From positions 23,956-85,426 of the forward strand of contig CADEDC010000014.1 of NCBI GenBank assembly GCA_902825985.1: a stretch of DNA of 61,471 nucleotides, read 5' to 3'. The position numbers were made by a program, and so were the translations under genes. Of the stretch, positions 14,348 through 24,376 are shown piece by piece. The notes beneath the pieces were generated by a model, which worked only from the letters and a program-made list of their open reading frames with translations, did no database searches and was not told where the DNA came from. Every line of letters begins with the position of its first letter. The stretch's first letter is position 1. This DNA is from an uncultured Acidobacteriota bacterium. GTDB taxonomy: Bacteria; Acidobacteriota; Vicinamibacteria; Vicinamibacterales; CAVVIG01.

Positions 14348-15715
14348 ATGGCAGCGGCAACGGCGACTGGACTGACGGATCCGGATGTGGACCGGGGGCG
14401 GGCCTTCATCGGGCTCGATGAGCCCATCCCGCTCGCGGCCGGTCGCGCCGGGCGCTACATCAATCTCGACAACGCGGCGACGACGCCGCCGCTGCGCGCG
14501 GTCGCCGACGCGGTCCAGCAGGCGCTGCTCTGTTATGGCAGCGTGCATCGGGGCGCCGGCTACAAGGCGCGCATGAGTACCGCCGCCTACGAATCTGCCC
14601 GGACCGCCGTCGGCGCGTTCGTCGGCGCCGACCCCGCCACGCACACCGTCATCTTCGTCAAGAACACCACCGAAGCCATCAACAAGCTGGCGAATCGGCT
14701 GCCCATGCCGGCGGGCGCCGTCGTCCTCACCACCATGCTGGAACACCACTCGAACGACCTGCCGTGGCGCCGGCGCGCCTCCGTCGTCCGGGTGCGCTGC
14801 ACGCCGGATGGACAGCTCGATGAGGACGATTTCGACCGCCAGCTCGCCGGCCACGCCGGTCGGATCGCCCTCGTCGCGGTCAGCGCCGCATCCAACGTCA
14901 CCGGCCTGGTGCAACCGATTCATCGCCTGGCGCGCAAAGCCCACGCCGTGGGTGCACCCATCTTCGTCGATGCCGCTCAGCTCGTCGCCCATCGACGCCT
15001 CGACATCCGCAAGCAGGACGACCCCGAGCACATCGATTTCGTCGCCTTCTCCGGCCACAAGATGTATGCGCCGTTCGGCACCGGCGTACTGATCGGACCG
15101 CGGACCACGTTCCGGAGCGGCGCTCCGGATGCCGTCGGCGGCGGCACCGTGCACACCGTATCGGAAGACGACGTGACGTGGGCAGACGTCCCCGACCGGG
15201 AGGAGGCCGGCACGCCGAACGCGATCGGCGCCATCGCGCTCGCCGCGGCGGCCCGGACGCTGTCGGCGTGGGGCTTCGAGGCGCTGGCGGCACACGAGAC
15301 GGCGCTCGCCGCGTATGCCCGGGCGCGAGTCGGGGCCGTGCCAGGCGCGACCATCTACGGGGAGCCGGTTCGCGGGGCCGCGCCAGACCGTGTCGGCGTC
15401 GTCCCATTCAATCTCGCGACGGCAGACCACGCGCTGGTAGCGGCCGTGCTCGGCTACGAAGCCGGTATCGGCGTGCGCAACGGCTGTTTCTGCGCGCAGC
15501 TGTACGTCGCCCACCTGCTCGGCCTGCCGCGCGACCCGACCGCCCACGTCCGCGTCACCGGCGCACTACGGCCCGGCATGGTGCGCATCAGCCTCGGTGC
15601 TTACAACACGCGTGATGAGGTCGACGCCGCGGTCGAGGTGATCTCCCACATCGCCAACGGCCGGCTCACGGGCCGCTACCGGCGGACATCCGACGAGGAA
15701 TACGCACCGTTCTGA
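14348..15715 (+). CDS. class V aminotransferase, cysteine desulfurase-like (PLP)
   Basis: A 455-residue PLP enzyme of the NifS/SufS-like aminotransferase fold. Visible features: INLDNAATTPP, the cofactor-contacting EHHSNDLPW, FVDAAQLVAHRR, and the Schiff-base lysine in FSGHKMYAPFG (about residue 237). A CFC motif, RNGCFCAQLY, lies where SufS-like proteins carry the sulfur-accepting loop. Stand-alone location 176 bp after pnp gives no Isc/Suf context, so true desulfurase activity is only one option; isopenicillin-epimerase-like activity is another. The intergenic stretch shows no clear terminator. Confidence 0.8.
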   Translation: MAAATATGLTDPDVDRGRAFIGLDEPIPLAAGRAGRYINLDNAATTPPLRAVADAVQQALLCYGSVHRGAGYKARMSTAAYESARTAVGAFVGADPATHTVIFVKNTTEAINKLANRLPMPAGAVVLTTMLEHHSNDLPWRRRASVVRVRCTPDGQLDEDDFDRQLAGHAGRIALVAVSAASNVTGLVQPIHRLARKAHAVGAPIFVDAAQLVAHRRLDIRKQDDPEHIDFVAFSGHKMYAPFGTGVLIGPRTTFRSGAPDAVGGGTVHTVSEDDVTWADVPDREEAGTPNAIGAIALAAAARTLSAWGFEALAAHETALAAYARARVGAVPGATIYGEPVRGAAPDRVGVVPFNLATADHALVAAVLGYEAGIGVRNGCFCAQLYVAHLLGLPRDPTAHVRVTGALRPGMVRISLGAYNTRDEVDAAVEVISHIANGRLTGRYRRTSDEEYAPF

Positions 15716-15777
15716 AACCGCGCTGACGCAGCGCCCGACGCACAGGGGGTGTGGCACAATCGAATGCGAGTCTTCGT

Positions 15778-17694
15778 ATGCCACGCAGCGCGTCACTCTC
15801 CTGCTGCACGTCCGTGCCAGTCGTCATCGGCGGGCTGTGCGTCCTGGCGCTCGGTCTGGTGCTGCCGGCCACGATCAACGCGGAGGGCGCCAAGCGGCCG
15901 CAGACCCTGCCCCGCACCGCCGACTGCGTCAACAGCCTCTGCTTCACCGACGCGACGGCGGTCAACGACAGTGGGATCGTCGTCGGCAACAGGTCCGGGG
16001 TGGGCCTGCGCTGGGTCGGCACCGCCGCACCACAGGACCTCGGCTCGCTGGGCAGCGGCGGTGTCCATCCCAGCGGCATCGACAACCTCGGGCGCATCGT
16101 CGGCAGCGCCGGCGTCAGTGGCGGGTCACACGCGTTTCTCTGGACCGAGCCGGCGGGCATCGCTGACCTCGGCACCCTCGGCGGCGTCTTCAGCGGAGCG
16201 ACCGGCATCAATGACAACGGCCAGGTGGTCGGCTATGCGGACACCGCCGGTGGGCAACGTCATGCGTTTCTGTGGACCGACGGCGCGGGCATGGTGGACC
16301 TCGGGACGCTCGGCGGCTCCTTCAGCAGCGCCGCGGCCATCAACGCGACCGGTGCGATCGTCGGCAGCTCGACGACCCTGTCCGGTGAGACGCACGCGTT
16401 TCTCTGGACCGTGGCGGACGGGATGATCGACCTCGGCACGCTGGGCGGCACGACCAGCGACGCCACCGACATCAACGCCGGCGGCAGCGTCGTCGGGCAC
16501 AGTCTGCTCGCCTCGGGCCGGCGGCAGGCATTCATCTGGACGGCGACCGGCGGCATGCGGGATCTCGCCACCGAGGACAATGACAACGACAGCTGGGCCT
16601 ACGGCATCAGCGACCTCGGACAGGTCGTCGGCACCGGGGTGCGGCCGTACTCGTGGACGTCCGCCGGCGGACTGGCGGCCCTCGGGACCGGCGGCTACCA
16701 GGTGGCGGTGCCGCGCGCCGTCAACAACACGGGCACCGTCGTTGGCCGCGGTGACACCTGCGTCCCGCGCTTCAACTGTCTCGGCACGGCGCCCATCCTT
16801 TGGCAGTGGACGTGGGACGACATCGCGGTCGACCTCGGCACCGTCGGCGTCTGGCGCCTCGGCGATCGTGGCACCGCGTGGACCGCCATTCACAATCTCA
16901 ACCCGACGAAACTGGCTCGCGGTGACGTCGATGGCAACGGCGTGCCGGATCTCGTGCTCGACTTCGGGCCTGGCGTCGGCGTCTGGATCTGGAAGAATCA
17001 CGCCACCTGGATGCAATTGCACAACCTGAGTGCGTCGCATGTCGCTGTCGTCGACGTGCACGGCGACGCGCGTGAAGATGTCGTCCTGAGCTTCACCGGT
17101 GCCGGCCTGTGGCTGTGGTCGGAAGACACGTCCTGGCGCCGGATCAATGTCAAACAGATCGACGCTCTGGCCGTTGGCGCACGGTCGCTGCTCGTCACGT
17201 TTCCGGGCGAAGGGACGTGGCTGTTCCGGAACGGCTGGCTGCGCATCGACAGCCGTGACGCCAGCGTGCTGTTGATTGCCGACGTCGATCTGTCGCCAGT
17301 GCTCAGCGACAACCCGCAGGCCGAGTTCCTGCTCGGCATTCCCGGCGCCGGCCTCTGGAAGTATCACGCGACCGATGGACTGTCCCAGGTCCATCCGTTC
17401 GATGTCAGACGGCTGGCGGCCGGCGACCTCGACGGCGTCGCGACGGATGATGTCGTCGTCGATTTCGGACCGGCGTGGGGGCTGTGGCGGCTCGACAACG
17501 GCCTGACCTGGTCGCTGCTTCACCCGTTCACGTCGGCCGGTGTCACCCTGGCAGACCTCGACGGCCTGGGACGCGACGAGGTCGTCGTGAACTTCGGGCC
17601 GCCACACGGCCTGTGGCGCTACTCGTCACACACCGGGTGGGCGCTGCTGCACGATTGGCAGATCGACGGTGTCGTGACCGCCGTCCTGCACTGA
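15778..17694 (+). CDS. secreted HAF-repeat / VCBS-type repeat protein
   Basis: A predicted exported protein of about 638 residues, with a hydrophobic signal segment after the start (VVIGGLCVLALGLVLPA). The first half has at least four HAF repeats of roughly 40-45 residues, each with HAFLWT, DLGTLGG and a following AxxINxxGxVVG. The second half has about six degenerate FG-GAP/VCBS-like repeats (DVDGNGVPDLVLDFG, DLDGVATDDVVVDFG, DLDGLGRDEVVVNFG), compatible with a beta-propeller that binds calcium. ATG 15778 is preferred over the GTG at 15751 because it gives a cleaner signal peptide. Function unknown; such proteins are common at the surface of soil bacteria. Confidence 0.75.
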   Translation: MPRSASLSCCTSVPVVIGGLCVLALGLVLPATINAEGAKRPQTLPRTADCVNSLCFTDATAVNDSGIVVGNRSGVGLRWVGTAAPQDLGSLGSGGVHPSGIDNLGRIVGSAGVSGGSHAFLWTEPAGIADLGTLGGVFSGATGINDNGQVVGYADTAGGQRHAFLWTDGAGMVDLGTLGGSFSSAAAINATGAIVGSSTTLSGETHAFLWTVADGMIDLGTLGGTTSDATDINAGGSVVGHSLLASGRRQAFIWTATGGMRDLATEDNDNDSWAYGISDLGQVVGTGVRPYSWTSAGGLAALGTGGYQVAVPRAVNNTGTVVGRGDTCVPRFNCLGTAPILWQWTWDDIAVDLGTVGVWRLGDRGTAWTAIHNLNPTKLARGDVDGNGVPDLVLDFGPGVGVWIWKNHATWMQLHNLSASHVAVVDVHGDAREDVVLSFTGAGLWLWSEDTSWRRINVKQIDALAVGARSLLVTFPGEGTWLFRNGWLRIDSRDASVLLIADVDLSPVLSDNPQAEFLLGIPGAGLWKYHATDGLSQVHPFDVRRLAAGDLDGVATDDVVVDFGPAWGLWRLDNGLTWSLLHPFTSAGVTLADLDGLGRDEVVVNFGPPHGLWRYSSHTGWALLHDWQIDGVVTAVLH

Positions 17695-17697
17695 CAC

Positions 17698-19293
17698 TTA
17701 CGAGAGGACGAAGTCGACGAAGAGGGGACCGACGGTGACGTGGCTGGCGGCTTTCTGAGCCGCCTTCCACTTCTTCCATTCGGCGGGCGTCGCCAGCCCG
17801 TCCAGTTCCCGCTCCACCGTCTTGTCGGCGGCGGCCGCCGCGTCATCGGCCCATCCGAGGTCGGAGCGAACGACCCGCCCTTCGCACTTCTCGAGCAGCG
17901 CGCGATAGAGTCCTGCCGCCGGCATCCGCCACGACCCCTGCGGATGTCGGCCAAGCGCCACCGCCCGGTCAAGAGGGATGAACGTCGTCAGTTCCTTCTC
18001 GCGCTTCATCAGGTCGAGGCCGTGGGCCTTCATCGTGCCGTTGTGGCTGGCGTGGTGTCCGGCCTTGTAGAACACGGTCCGCGCCAGCAGGTCCTTCACC
18101 GAGACCGGCCGCGACGAACCGTCGCCCGCCGCCGACCATGCGAGGCTGGCGGCGTGCCACGACAGCCAGTTGCCCTGTTGCGCATCGGCGGGAAACAGCA
18201 GGACCTTCCCGTCGGCGATGCGCTCGATGGCGAGCGCCAGGCTGGTGTTGTTGGTGGCACTGTCGAGTTGCAGGGCGAGATCGGAGGCGATGTTCAGCCA
18301 CTCGCCGTCGACCCGGCGCCACGATTCGGCGTCGGCGAGATACGCGGATGACACGCCCGGCTGCGCCGCGAAGCGATCGCGCTCGAGCCGGAAGCGACGG
18401 TCGAACGGCTGCGCCGCAATGAAATCATCGCGCTCCTCCCGCTCGATGCCCGCCTCGTACTCCGCCGCGTTGCGGCCGGACGCGTGGAACGCCGCGCCGC
18501 AGCGCAGTCCGTCCGTCAGGCTGAAGAGGTCGGCCCCGGCATTCTCCCCCGTGTCCCCCAGGGCGCCGGCCTCACGCGGCGGGCCGAGGACGTAGATGCG
18601 GAACCCCTCCAGCCACGACTCCTCGACCACCGTGCCCGGCTTCCAAAACGTCACATCGTCGCTGAGTCCGGTGCGCACGAACGACATCGCGGCGTTGATG
18701 GTGGTGGCGAAGTCGGCCGCCCCCAGGGCATCCGGCTCACCGGCAAAGTCCAGCAGGTCGTGGAGCGCGAGACCGGTGGCCGCAGCCGCGGTCGAGCCGT
18801 CAGCCTTCAACGCGCGTGCGGCGTAGACGAGGGCGGTGGCGAGGTCTTCCTTGCGCTTCGCGAGCTTCTGCGCCAGGGCGTCGTGCGGATCCTCGGTCCA
18901 CGCCAGCCAGACGCGGTCGACGGTCAACGCCGCGAAGGCGTCCCGCTGGGCGTTGAAGCCTGACACGTGATCCTTGTGTTCGTGGGTCACCACCAGCACG
19001 TCGATGTGCCCCTTCGTCACCGTGGTGATGTCGGCGACCACGTCGCCGATCTTGACTCCCGTCGTCGTCGCACCGAGCGACCCGCAGTCGATCAGCATGT
19101 GACGCTCGCGGCCACCGACACCGAACGTGATCAGGAAACAGTCGCCGAGCCCCTGCCGGTACATGCGGACGCGGAGGCGCGGCCGCCTCGCGCTCGGACG
19201 GCTCGGGCGGCTCGGGCGGCTCGGCCGGCGCGACCGCGCCTTCCTGACCGGCGTGGCCGCCTTCACCGCCCGGCGCGCTACTTTCCTGGCCAT
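17698..19293 (-). CDS. metallo-beta-lactamase-fold hydrolase (ComEC/Rec2-like MBL)
   Basis: A 531-residue protein with a basic, Arg/Ser/Pro-rich N-terminus (1-40), then an MBL fold of the ComEC/Rec2-like type: GLGDCFLITFG, MLIDCGS, the metal motif HEHKDH (104-109), FPADAQ and KAGHHASHNGT. There is no membrane competence domain, so it is a soluble hydrolase, perhaps a nuclease or phosphodiesterase. The ATG at 19293 follows a strong AGGAGG and lies inside the last codons of the protease gene upstream (16-bp overlap), implying translational coupling. A functional link to that double protease is inference from this overlap. Confidence 0.8.
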   Translation of the reverse strand: MARKVARRAVKAATPVRKARSRRPSRPSRPSRPSARRPRLRVRMYRQGLGDCFLITFGVGGRERHMLIDCGSLGATTTGVKIGDVVADITTVTKGHIDVLVVTHEHKDHVSGFNAQRDAFAALTVDRVWLAWTEDPHDALAQKLAKRKEDLATALVYAARALKADGSTAAAATGLALHDLLDFAGEPDALGAADFATTINAAMSFVRTGLSDDVTFWKPGTVVEESWLEGFRIYVLGPPREAGALGDTGENAGADLFSLTDGLRCGAAFHASGRNAAEYEAGIEREERDDFIAAQPFDRRFRLERDRFAAQPGVSSAYLADAESWRRVDGEWLNIASDLALQLDSATNNTSLALAIERIADGKVLLFPADAQQGNWLSWHAASLAWSAAGDGSSRPVSVKDLLARTVFYKAGHHASHNGTMKAHGLDLMKREKELTTFIPLDRAVALGRHPQGSWRMPAAGLYRALLEKCEGRVVRSDLGWADDAAAAADKTVERELDGLATPAEWKKWKAAQKAASHVTVGPLFVDFVLS

Positions 19294-22200
19294 GCTGGTC
19301 CTCCTGATCCGACCGCTGGTTCGCCGGTCTCCCAGGCTGGAGAGCGATGCAGGGCGGCGAACGGCTCGGCGCTGGCGATGACGGCCCGCGCCCCGAGGTA
19401 GGTGGCCCGGCTCGACTCGATGCGGCCGGCGGTGAACGCCTGCTGTCGTTGCTGGCGGGTCAGGCTGGTCATCCGCTTCCGGATGCAGTAGCGGATCTTC
19501 AGGCGGCGCAGGTCGGCGACGATGGTCGCCCCGCCTTCGAACGGCATGCCGCCGGCGGCCGGTCGGGTCGGGTCGATGGGTATCGTGCGGGTCTGCAGCA
19601 GGCCGACGAGGAACTGCGGATCGATGTAACCGTCCGGACTCGGCCGCAAGGCGAACCGCGCCGTGTGAACCTCGAATGACAGCCCGGGTTCCACGCCGAG
19701 GAACAGCGCGTCGGATGGGCCGTCGGCATGCGTGGCGAAATGGTGGGCCAGCCATTCGTGCAGTTCGCGCCGCATCCCGCGCTGCAGATGGAAGACCTGC
19801 TCGCGCGGCTCCGGCACGTCGTCACCACCCTGTGCGAACAGGAACTGCTGGGCGTAGTTGCGGACCCGTTCCAGGCCGTCCTCCAGCGCCTGTGACGGAC
19901 GCAATTCGTCGTTGTGCGGTGAGCGCCACAGCAGGCTGTCTTCGCTGAGGGTGCGCAGGTCGCGCGGATAGATGCCCCACTTGCGGAACGCCTCGACGAA
20001 CGCGACGCGGTAGCGCATGTCGTCGTCGGCCACCGCATCGGTGTCGGCCGTGATGATCGCCCGCAGGAACTCGCCAAACGTGATGTCGACGGGCGGACAG
20101 TAGTCGAGGGCCCGGATACAGCCGGTCAGGACGTGCTGCGCGCTCTTCGCGGCTTCGTCGGCAAGGCGGGCCACGAGGTCCGGGTGGATGGCGCCGGGCC
20201 GCAGCACGCCGCTGCCGCCGGTCGCCAGCCGCAGCAGATCGGCAGTGCGGCGCTCGTAGATACGCAGGAAGGCGTCGAACACCGCTGCCACCAGAATGGC
20301 GCCGCGATCGTGCGGCTCCATCACCGTCTGATAGGCCGATGGATCGGGCCGGCGCGGCGTCCACTGGCCGGTCGCCCCATCGACGGTGCCGATGGCGTCA
20401 CGCAGCGCGCCGCGCATCCCGGTCGACCGCCCGAACTGGCCGGCCAGCTGGCCGAGCAGGCTCTGCTGCGACCGGATGTCGCCACGGGTGGCCGCGATCT
20501 GGTGGCGGAGGATGTCGGAGAAGGTGAAGTGCTGCAGCAACGCCACGATGTCCGAGAACGCCTCGTGGAACGCCAGCACGTCGGGATTCGACGGGTTGAG
20601 GAACCGCCGGTGCATCCCGTCGAGCAGCGCATGCGTCGTTTCGTGGGCGACGATGTCGTGCGACAGACAGGTGAACACCATGCCGCCCGGCACGTGATCG
20701 TTGACGTCGGTGTTGGTCGCCTTGAAGTAGCCGAACAACAGCGCGACCTTGGCCGGCGAGTAGTAGGCGTTCTCCTCGCGCAGCGCGTGCGGGTAGATGC
20801 GCAGGCGCTGGACGAAGGTCGAGTCGTGGCGCTCGTGCCGCCCCGCCGGCGCCGGCCCGTGCCGCCACAGGCTGCGCCGACCGAGCGCCCGCTCGAAGTT
20901 GCGGATCGTCAGACTCGCGATGGCGTAGACCATCTGCTGATGGAACTGCGGCGTGCCTTCGCTCGGCGCCAGGCCGTCCTGCGCCAGCACCATCGGGTCG
21001 TCGAGATGCACCGGCTCGTAGTAGCAGCCGCTCGCCGGGTCGACGTCGATGACCTCGAGATACTCGCCCACCGGGCCCGGTGACAGCGCCTCCCATGGAA
21101 TCTTGAGCGTGATCTCGCTGATCGGGGCGGTCTCGAGCTGCAGCGTCAGACTCGGGTCGATGCTGTAGGCGCGCAGGCAGCGGAACGCCGGCTTGACCGG
21201 TGCAAACGGCAGCGGCGTGGCGTTCACCGGACGCGCCGGCACCACCGTGCCCGGCAGCGGCTCGGCTTCCAGGGTCCCGGGCGGCCGGGGCGCGGCCGGC
21301 TTCCTCGTCGGCTTGCCGGATCGACGCGGCGGCTTCGGCCGATCGGGCGCCGCCGGCGCCGCCGCCGGCGGTGCGCCAAACATCGTGCGATACACCTCGT
21401 CGACCCGTGCCTTCAGCGTCGGCGACACCTCGGGATGCGCGTACACCGCATCCAGGAAGCGCCGGACGCGCGCCGGGGCAATGTCGTCCGCCGGCAGGTC
21501 GGGGTCGGGAAGCGCCAGCTCGATCGGGTTCGGCCGTTCGTCGGAGCGCCAGCGCTGCGCCAGCTGCGTCGCCTCGAGCGCCAGCATGGCGTCGGTCGCG
21601 GCGGGGGCGGCGCCGAGCCCGGTCAGCACCCGCAGGATCGGGAAGGCGGCGCGATCCGGCTTCGCCTTGTGCAGCGCCGGCCCGGGAACCGGCGCCACCT
21701 GCAGGGCATCGGCGGCCCGCAGGACGCCGTTGCCCAGCTTCTCGGCGCTGCCGCCGTCCGCGGTCTTGTCGGCCGCCACGAACAGTGCCTGCCGTACCGC
21801 CTCCACCCGCATCCACGGCTCGGGGTACTTCGTCGCGTCGAACAGCGCCGTCGCGTGCTTCTGCAGATACAGCGCCGCTGCCGCCGCCACCTGCGGCGTC
21901 GCCGACGACGTGCCGGCACCGTCCATGTCGACAATGCCCGGGCAACCGAGTTCCGCCCATGGCATGTTGGGCGTGAACGCCGACACGGCGGTCGCCATCT
22001 TGCTCGCCGGGCCCCAGTTGCCCTGCATCGTCTTGAACGGCAGTCCGTAGTACGGGCGACGATTCGCCATGACGCCGCAGGCGGCGACGACGCGCCGGAA
22101 CCGCGCCGGGTAGACGATGGCGCGCGTCGGGAAACCGAAGAAGCCGGCCGAGAAATTGTTGCCCGCCGCGGCGACGAAGACGATGCCGGCCTCGTAGGCG

Positions 22201-23132
22201 AGATTGACGGCATCCGCCCAGGCGGCGGAGGCGACGCCGCCCATGCTCATCGACAGGACGTCGACTCTCGTCGCGTCGCTCGCGCACAGCGACACCGCGT
22301 ACATGATTCCGCGGGCGACCGCGCTCGTCTTGAGCTGCACGACCGACGTGCCGACGCGGATCGGGATGACCTCGGCATCCGGAGCCCCGCCGATCTGGTC
22401 GTCGAAGGCATAGCCGTCGAGCGAGCAGGTGATGCGGCCGCCGGCGAGGATGCCGAGCGTTCCGGTGCCGTGACCCGGGTTGTTCGCGACACCCCGCTGC
22501 GCCGGATCGTGGGCGTCGTCGGCGGGCTGATCGTCGACGAAGTTCCGCTGCAGGTCGAGGCGCAGGTGCGGCGGCAGCGAGCGGTGCGTCGGGTCGAAGC
22601 CGGTATCGAGGTGGCCGATGCGGATGACCCGGCGGCCGGCCGCTGGCGCGGCGGCCGATCGTGCCTGACGCAGCTGCGAGAACTGGTCGCCGAGGTGCCA
22701 GGCGAAGGTCCGCTCGACGCGCGGCAGCGCCTCGCTCTGATCGTTGAAGGCGCAGACGTCGGCGGCGGCCGCGGCCGGCGACGCGGCGGCGCGGGGCCGG
22801 TTCTCGTACGGCCATTCCTGGATGAGGTCCGGCTCGACGAGCACCGGTCCGCCGGACGCGACCCGCGCGGCGTTGGTCAGCGCATGCGCCGCTTCCCAGG
22901 GCGATGCCGTATCGGGCGCCGCGGCAGTTCGTGCGACGTGCCATTCCCAGCCGGTGGCCGAAAGGCCGACGCCGGCCGCCTGGCCCGGCACCGCGAACAG
23001 CGGTTCGAGTTCGAACCGGACCCCGGCCGCCCGGAGGGTGGAACGTGCGGCGCCCTTCGCCAGCGCCACTCCGGCGCCTGCGGGCAGCCGCACCAGAAAC
23101 CCCGCTGAAGCCGGGAACGTGGACTCAGCCAT
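19278..23132 (-). CDS. double protease: S8 subtilase fused to an HExxH gluzincin-type domain
   Basis: A 1284-residue protein with two complete protease signatures. The subtilisin-like domain (about 165-430) has Asp176 (GHLDTGFD), His221 (NNPGHGTGT), the oxyanion Asn325 (AAAGNN) and Ser409 (GAGTSSATP). After an Ala/Pro-rich linker (about 600-660) comes a metalloprotease-like region with HETTH at 830-834 and AFHEAFSDI containing Glu857, the H-x2-x-H plus downstream Glu pattern of thermolysin-like gluzincins. No signal peptide is evident. The gene follows the M48 gene by 96 bp and overlaps the MBL gene by 16 bp. Whether both sites are active, or one processes the other, is unknown. Confidence 0.85.
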   Translation of the reverse strand: MAESTFPASAGFLVRLPAGAGVALAKGAARSTLRAAGVRFELEPLFAVPGQAAGVGLSATGWEWHVARTAAAPDTASPWEAAHALTNAARVASGGPVLVEPDLIQEWPYENRPRAAASPAAAAADVCAFNDQSEALPRVERTFAWHLGDQFSQLRQARSAAAPAAGRRVIRIGHLDTGFDPTHRSLPPHLRLDLQRNFVDDQPADDAHDPAQRGVANNPGHGTGTLGILAGGRITCSLDGYAFDDQIGGAPDAEVIPIRVGTSVVQLKTSAVARGIMYAVSLCASDATRVDVLSMSMGGVASAAWADAVNLAYEAGIVFVAAAGNNFSAGFFGFPTRAIVYPARFRRVVAACGVMANRRPYYGLPFKTMQGNWGPASKMATAVSAFTPNMPWAELGCPGIVDMDGAGTSSATPQVAAAAALYLQKHATALFDATKYPEPWMRVEAVRQALFVAADKTADGGSAEKLGNGVLRAADALQVAPVPGPALHKAKPDRAAFPILRVLTGLGAAPAATDAMLALEATQLAQRWRSDERPNPIELALPDPDLPADDIAPARVRRFLDAVYAHPEVSPTLKARVDEVYRTMFGAPPAAAPAAPDRPKPPRRSGKPTRKPAAPRPPGTLEAEPLPGTVVPARPVNATPLPFAPVKPAFRCLRAYSIDPSLTLQLETAPISEITLKIPWEALSPGPVGEYLEVIDVDPASGCYYEPVHLDDPMVLAQDGLAPSEGTPQFHQQMVYAIASLTIRNFERALGRRSLWRHGPAPAGRHERHDSTFVQRLRIYPHALREENAYYSPAKVALLFGYFKATNTDVNDHVPGGMVFTCLSHDIVAHETTHALLDGMHRRFLNPSNPDVLAFHEAFSDIVALLQHFTFSDILRHQIAATRGDIRSQQSLLGQLAGQFGRSTGMRGALRDAIGTVDGATGQWTPRRPDPSAYQTVMEPHDRGAILVAAVFDAFLRIYERRTADLLRLATGGSGVLRPGAIHPDLVARLADEAAKSAQHVLTGCIRALDYCPPVDITFGEFLRAIITADTDAVADDDMRYRVAFVEAFRKWGIYPRDLRTLSEDSLLWRSPHNDELRPSQALEDGLERVRNYAQQFLFAQGGDDVPEPREQVFHLQRGMRRELHEWLAHHFATHADGPSDALFLGVEPGLSFEVHTARFALRPSPDGYIDPQFLVGLLQTRTIPIDPTRPAAGGMPFEGGATIVADLRRLKIRYCIRKRMTSLTRQQRQQAFTAGRIESSRATYLGARAVIASAEPFAALHRSPAWETGEPAVGSGGPAWPGK

Positions 23133-23228
23133 CGCGCCGTCTCCCTCGCCGTTGGTGGTGCATTGAACACCCCGACCGTATCACGATTGCCGTCGCCCGC
23201 GCGCGCCGACGGAGCGGCGCGCCCGTCA

Positions 23229-24335
23229 TCAGCGACGGAACGCCTGCGCCGCGGCGATGCGTTCGCTGAGCGGTGGATGACTGTAGAAGAGCCATTCGAC
23301 GAGCTTCGACGGCTGATCTTCGGCGAGATTCTGCTGCCCGAGGCGACGCATCGCCGAAATGAAGGCGGCCGGATTCCGCGTCAGCTCGAGCGCGAACCGA
23401 TCGGCGCGCCGCTCATGCGAGCGTGACATCGCATATGCGACGGGCAACATCAGCAGTGAGACGGCGCCGGCGGCGAGCGCCAGCAACGGCAGGCCGGCGA
23501 CGTCGGCGACGCCGGCGATGCCGAACCGGGGTCCGAGCGAGCGCAGCGTCTGCGCGGCGACGAAGAAGCCGGCGACGATCAGCACGCTGTCGAACAGCAG
23601 CCCCTTCCAGATGTCGCCGTGGACGTGATGCGCCAGTTCGTGCGCCAGCACCACTTCGATTTCGTCGTCGGTATAGGCGGCCAGCATCGTGTCGGATACC
23701 AGGATCCGCCGCGTCGCACCGAGTCCGGTCAGTGCCGCATTCGCCTTCCGGCTCTTGTCGCCGAGTCCCCACTCGTAGGCGCCGAGCACCCGCGCCCCGG
23801 CGCGATCGGCGAGCTTCAGCAGGCGGCCGCGCAGGTCGTCCTTCGACAACGGCGTGATGGTATAGAAGAGCGGCAGCAGGACGATCGGGGCGAGGCTGGC
23901 CAGGACGGCGAACAGCAGCGTGAAGATGCCGCCGCTGAGCAGCCACCACCAATTGGGTGACGCGCGAATCGTCCAGTGAACGATCGCCGCGGCGAGTGTC
24001 GCGAGCAGCCAGCCAAGGCCGAACGACTTGACCTGGTCGGTGAACCAGCTGCGCGCCGTCTGCGTCGACAACCCGTAGCGGCGCTCGAGGACGAAGCCGC
24101 CGTAGAAGCCGGCAGCGAACGCGCCGACCTCGTGCAGCAGCATCAGGAGCGCGACGTACAGGGCGACCGTGACGGTGGGACGTGCCGTGCCGGCAACGCC
24201 GTCGATGGCGTGGCGAAGGGTGACGGCGCCGCCGCTCCACGACAGCGCCGCCAGCAGGCCGACCGACCAGGTCAACGACGCCAGCGAGACGCGCCGCTGC
24301 AGCCGCTGGTATCGGGTGGACTTGTCCTCGTTCAT
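23229..24335 (-). CDS. M48 family zinc metallopeptidase (Ste24/CAAX-protease-like, membrane)
   Basis: A 368-residue integral-membrane peptidase. The zinc motif is VVLAHELAHHVHGD, and the downstream Glu ligand lies in SRSHERRADRFALELT. Several hydrophobic segments flank it (about 20-40, 60-85, 105-130, 140-165, 275-300). The order of segments resembles Ste24/CAAX prenyl protease 1, which in bacteria lacks a known prenylated substrate and probably handles membrane-protein quality control. It starts at the ATG at 24335, 41 bp after smc on the same strand, and could be co-transcribed with smc. Confidence 0.88.
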   Translation of the reverse strand: MNEDKSTRYQRLQRRVSLASLTWSVGLLAALSWSGGAVTLRHAIDGVAGTARPTVTVALYVALLMLLHEVGAFAAGFYGGFVLERRYGLSTQTARSWFTDQVKSFGLGWLLATLAAAIVHWTIRASPNWWWLLSGGIFTLLFAVLASLAPIVLLPLFYTITPLSKDDLRGRLLKLADRAGARVLGAYEWGLGDKSRKANAALTGLGATRRILVSDTMLAAYTDDEIEVVLAHELAHHVHGDIWKGLLFDSVLIVAGFFVAAQTLRSLGPRFGIAGVADVAGLPLLALAAGAVSLLMLPVAYAMSRSHERRADRFALELTRNPAAFISAMRRLGQQNLAEDQPSKLVEWLFYSHPPLSERIAAAQAFRR

Positions 24336-24376
24336 GCGAGACGGACCCGCCTTCGCCCCTGCGGCCTGGACGAGGT

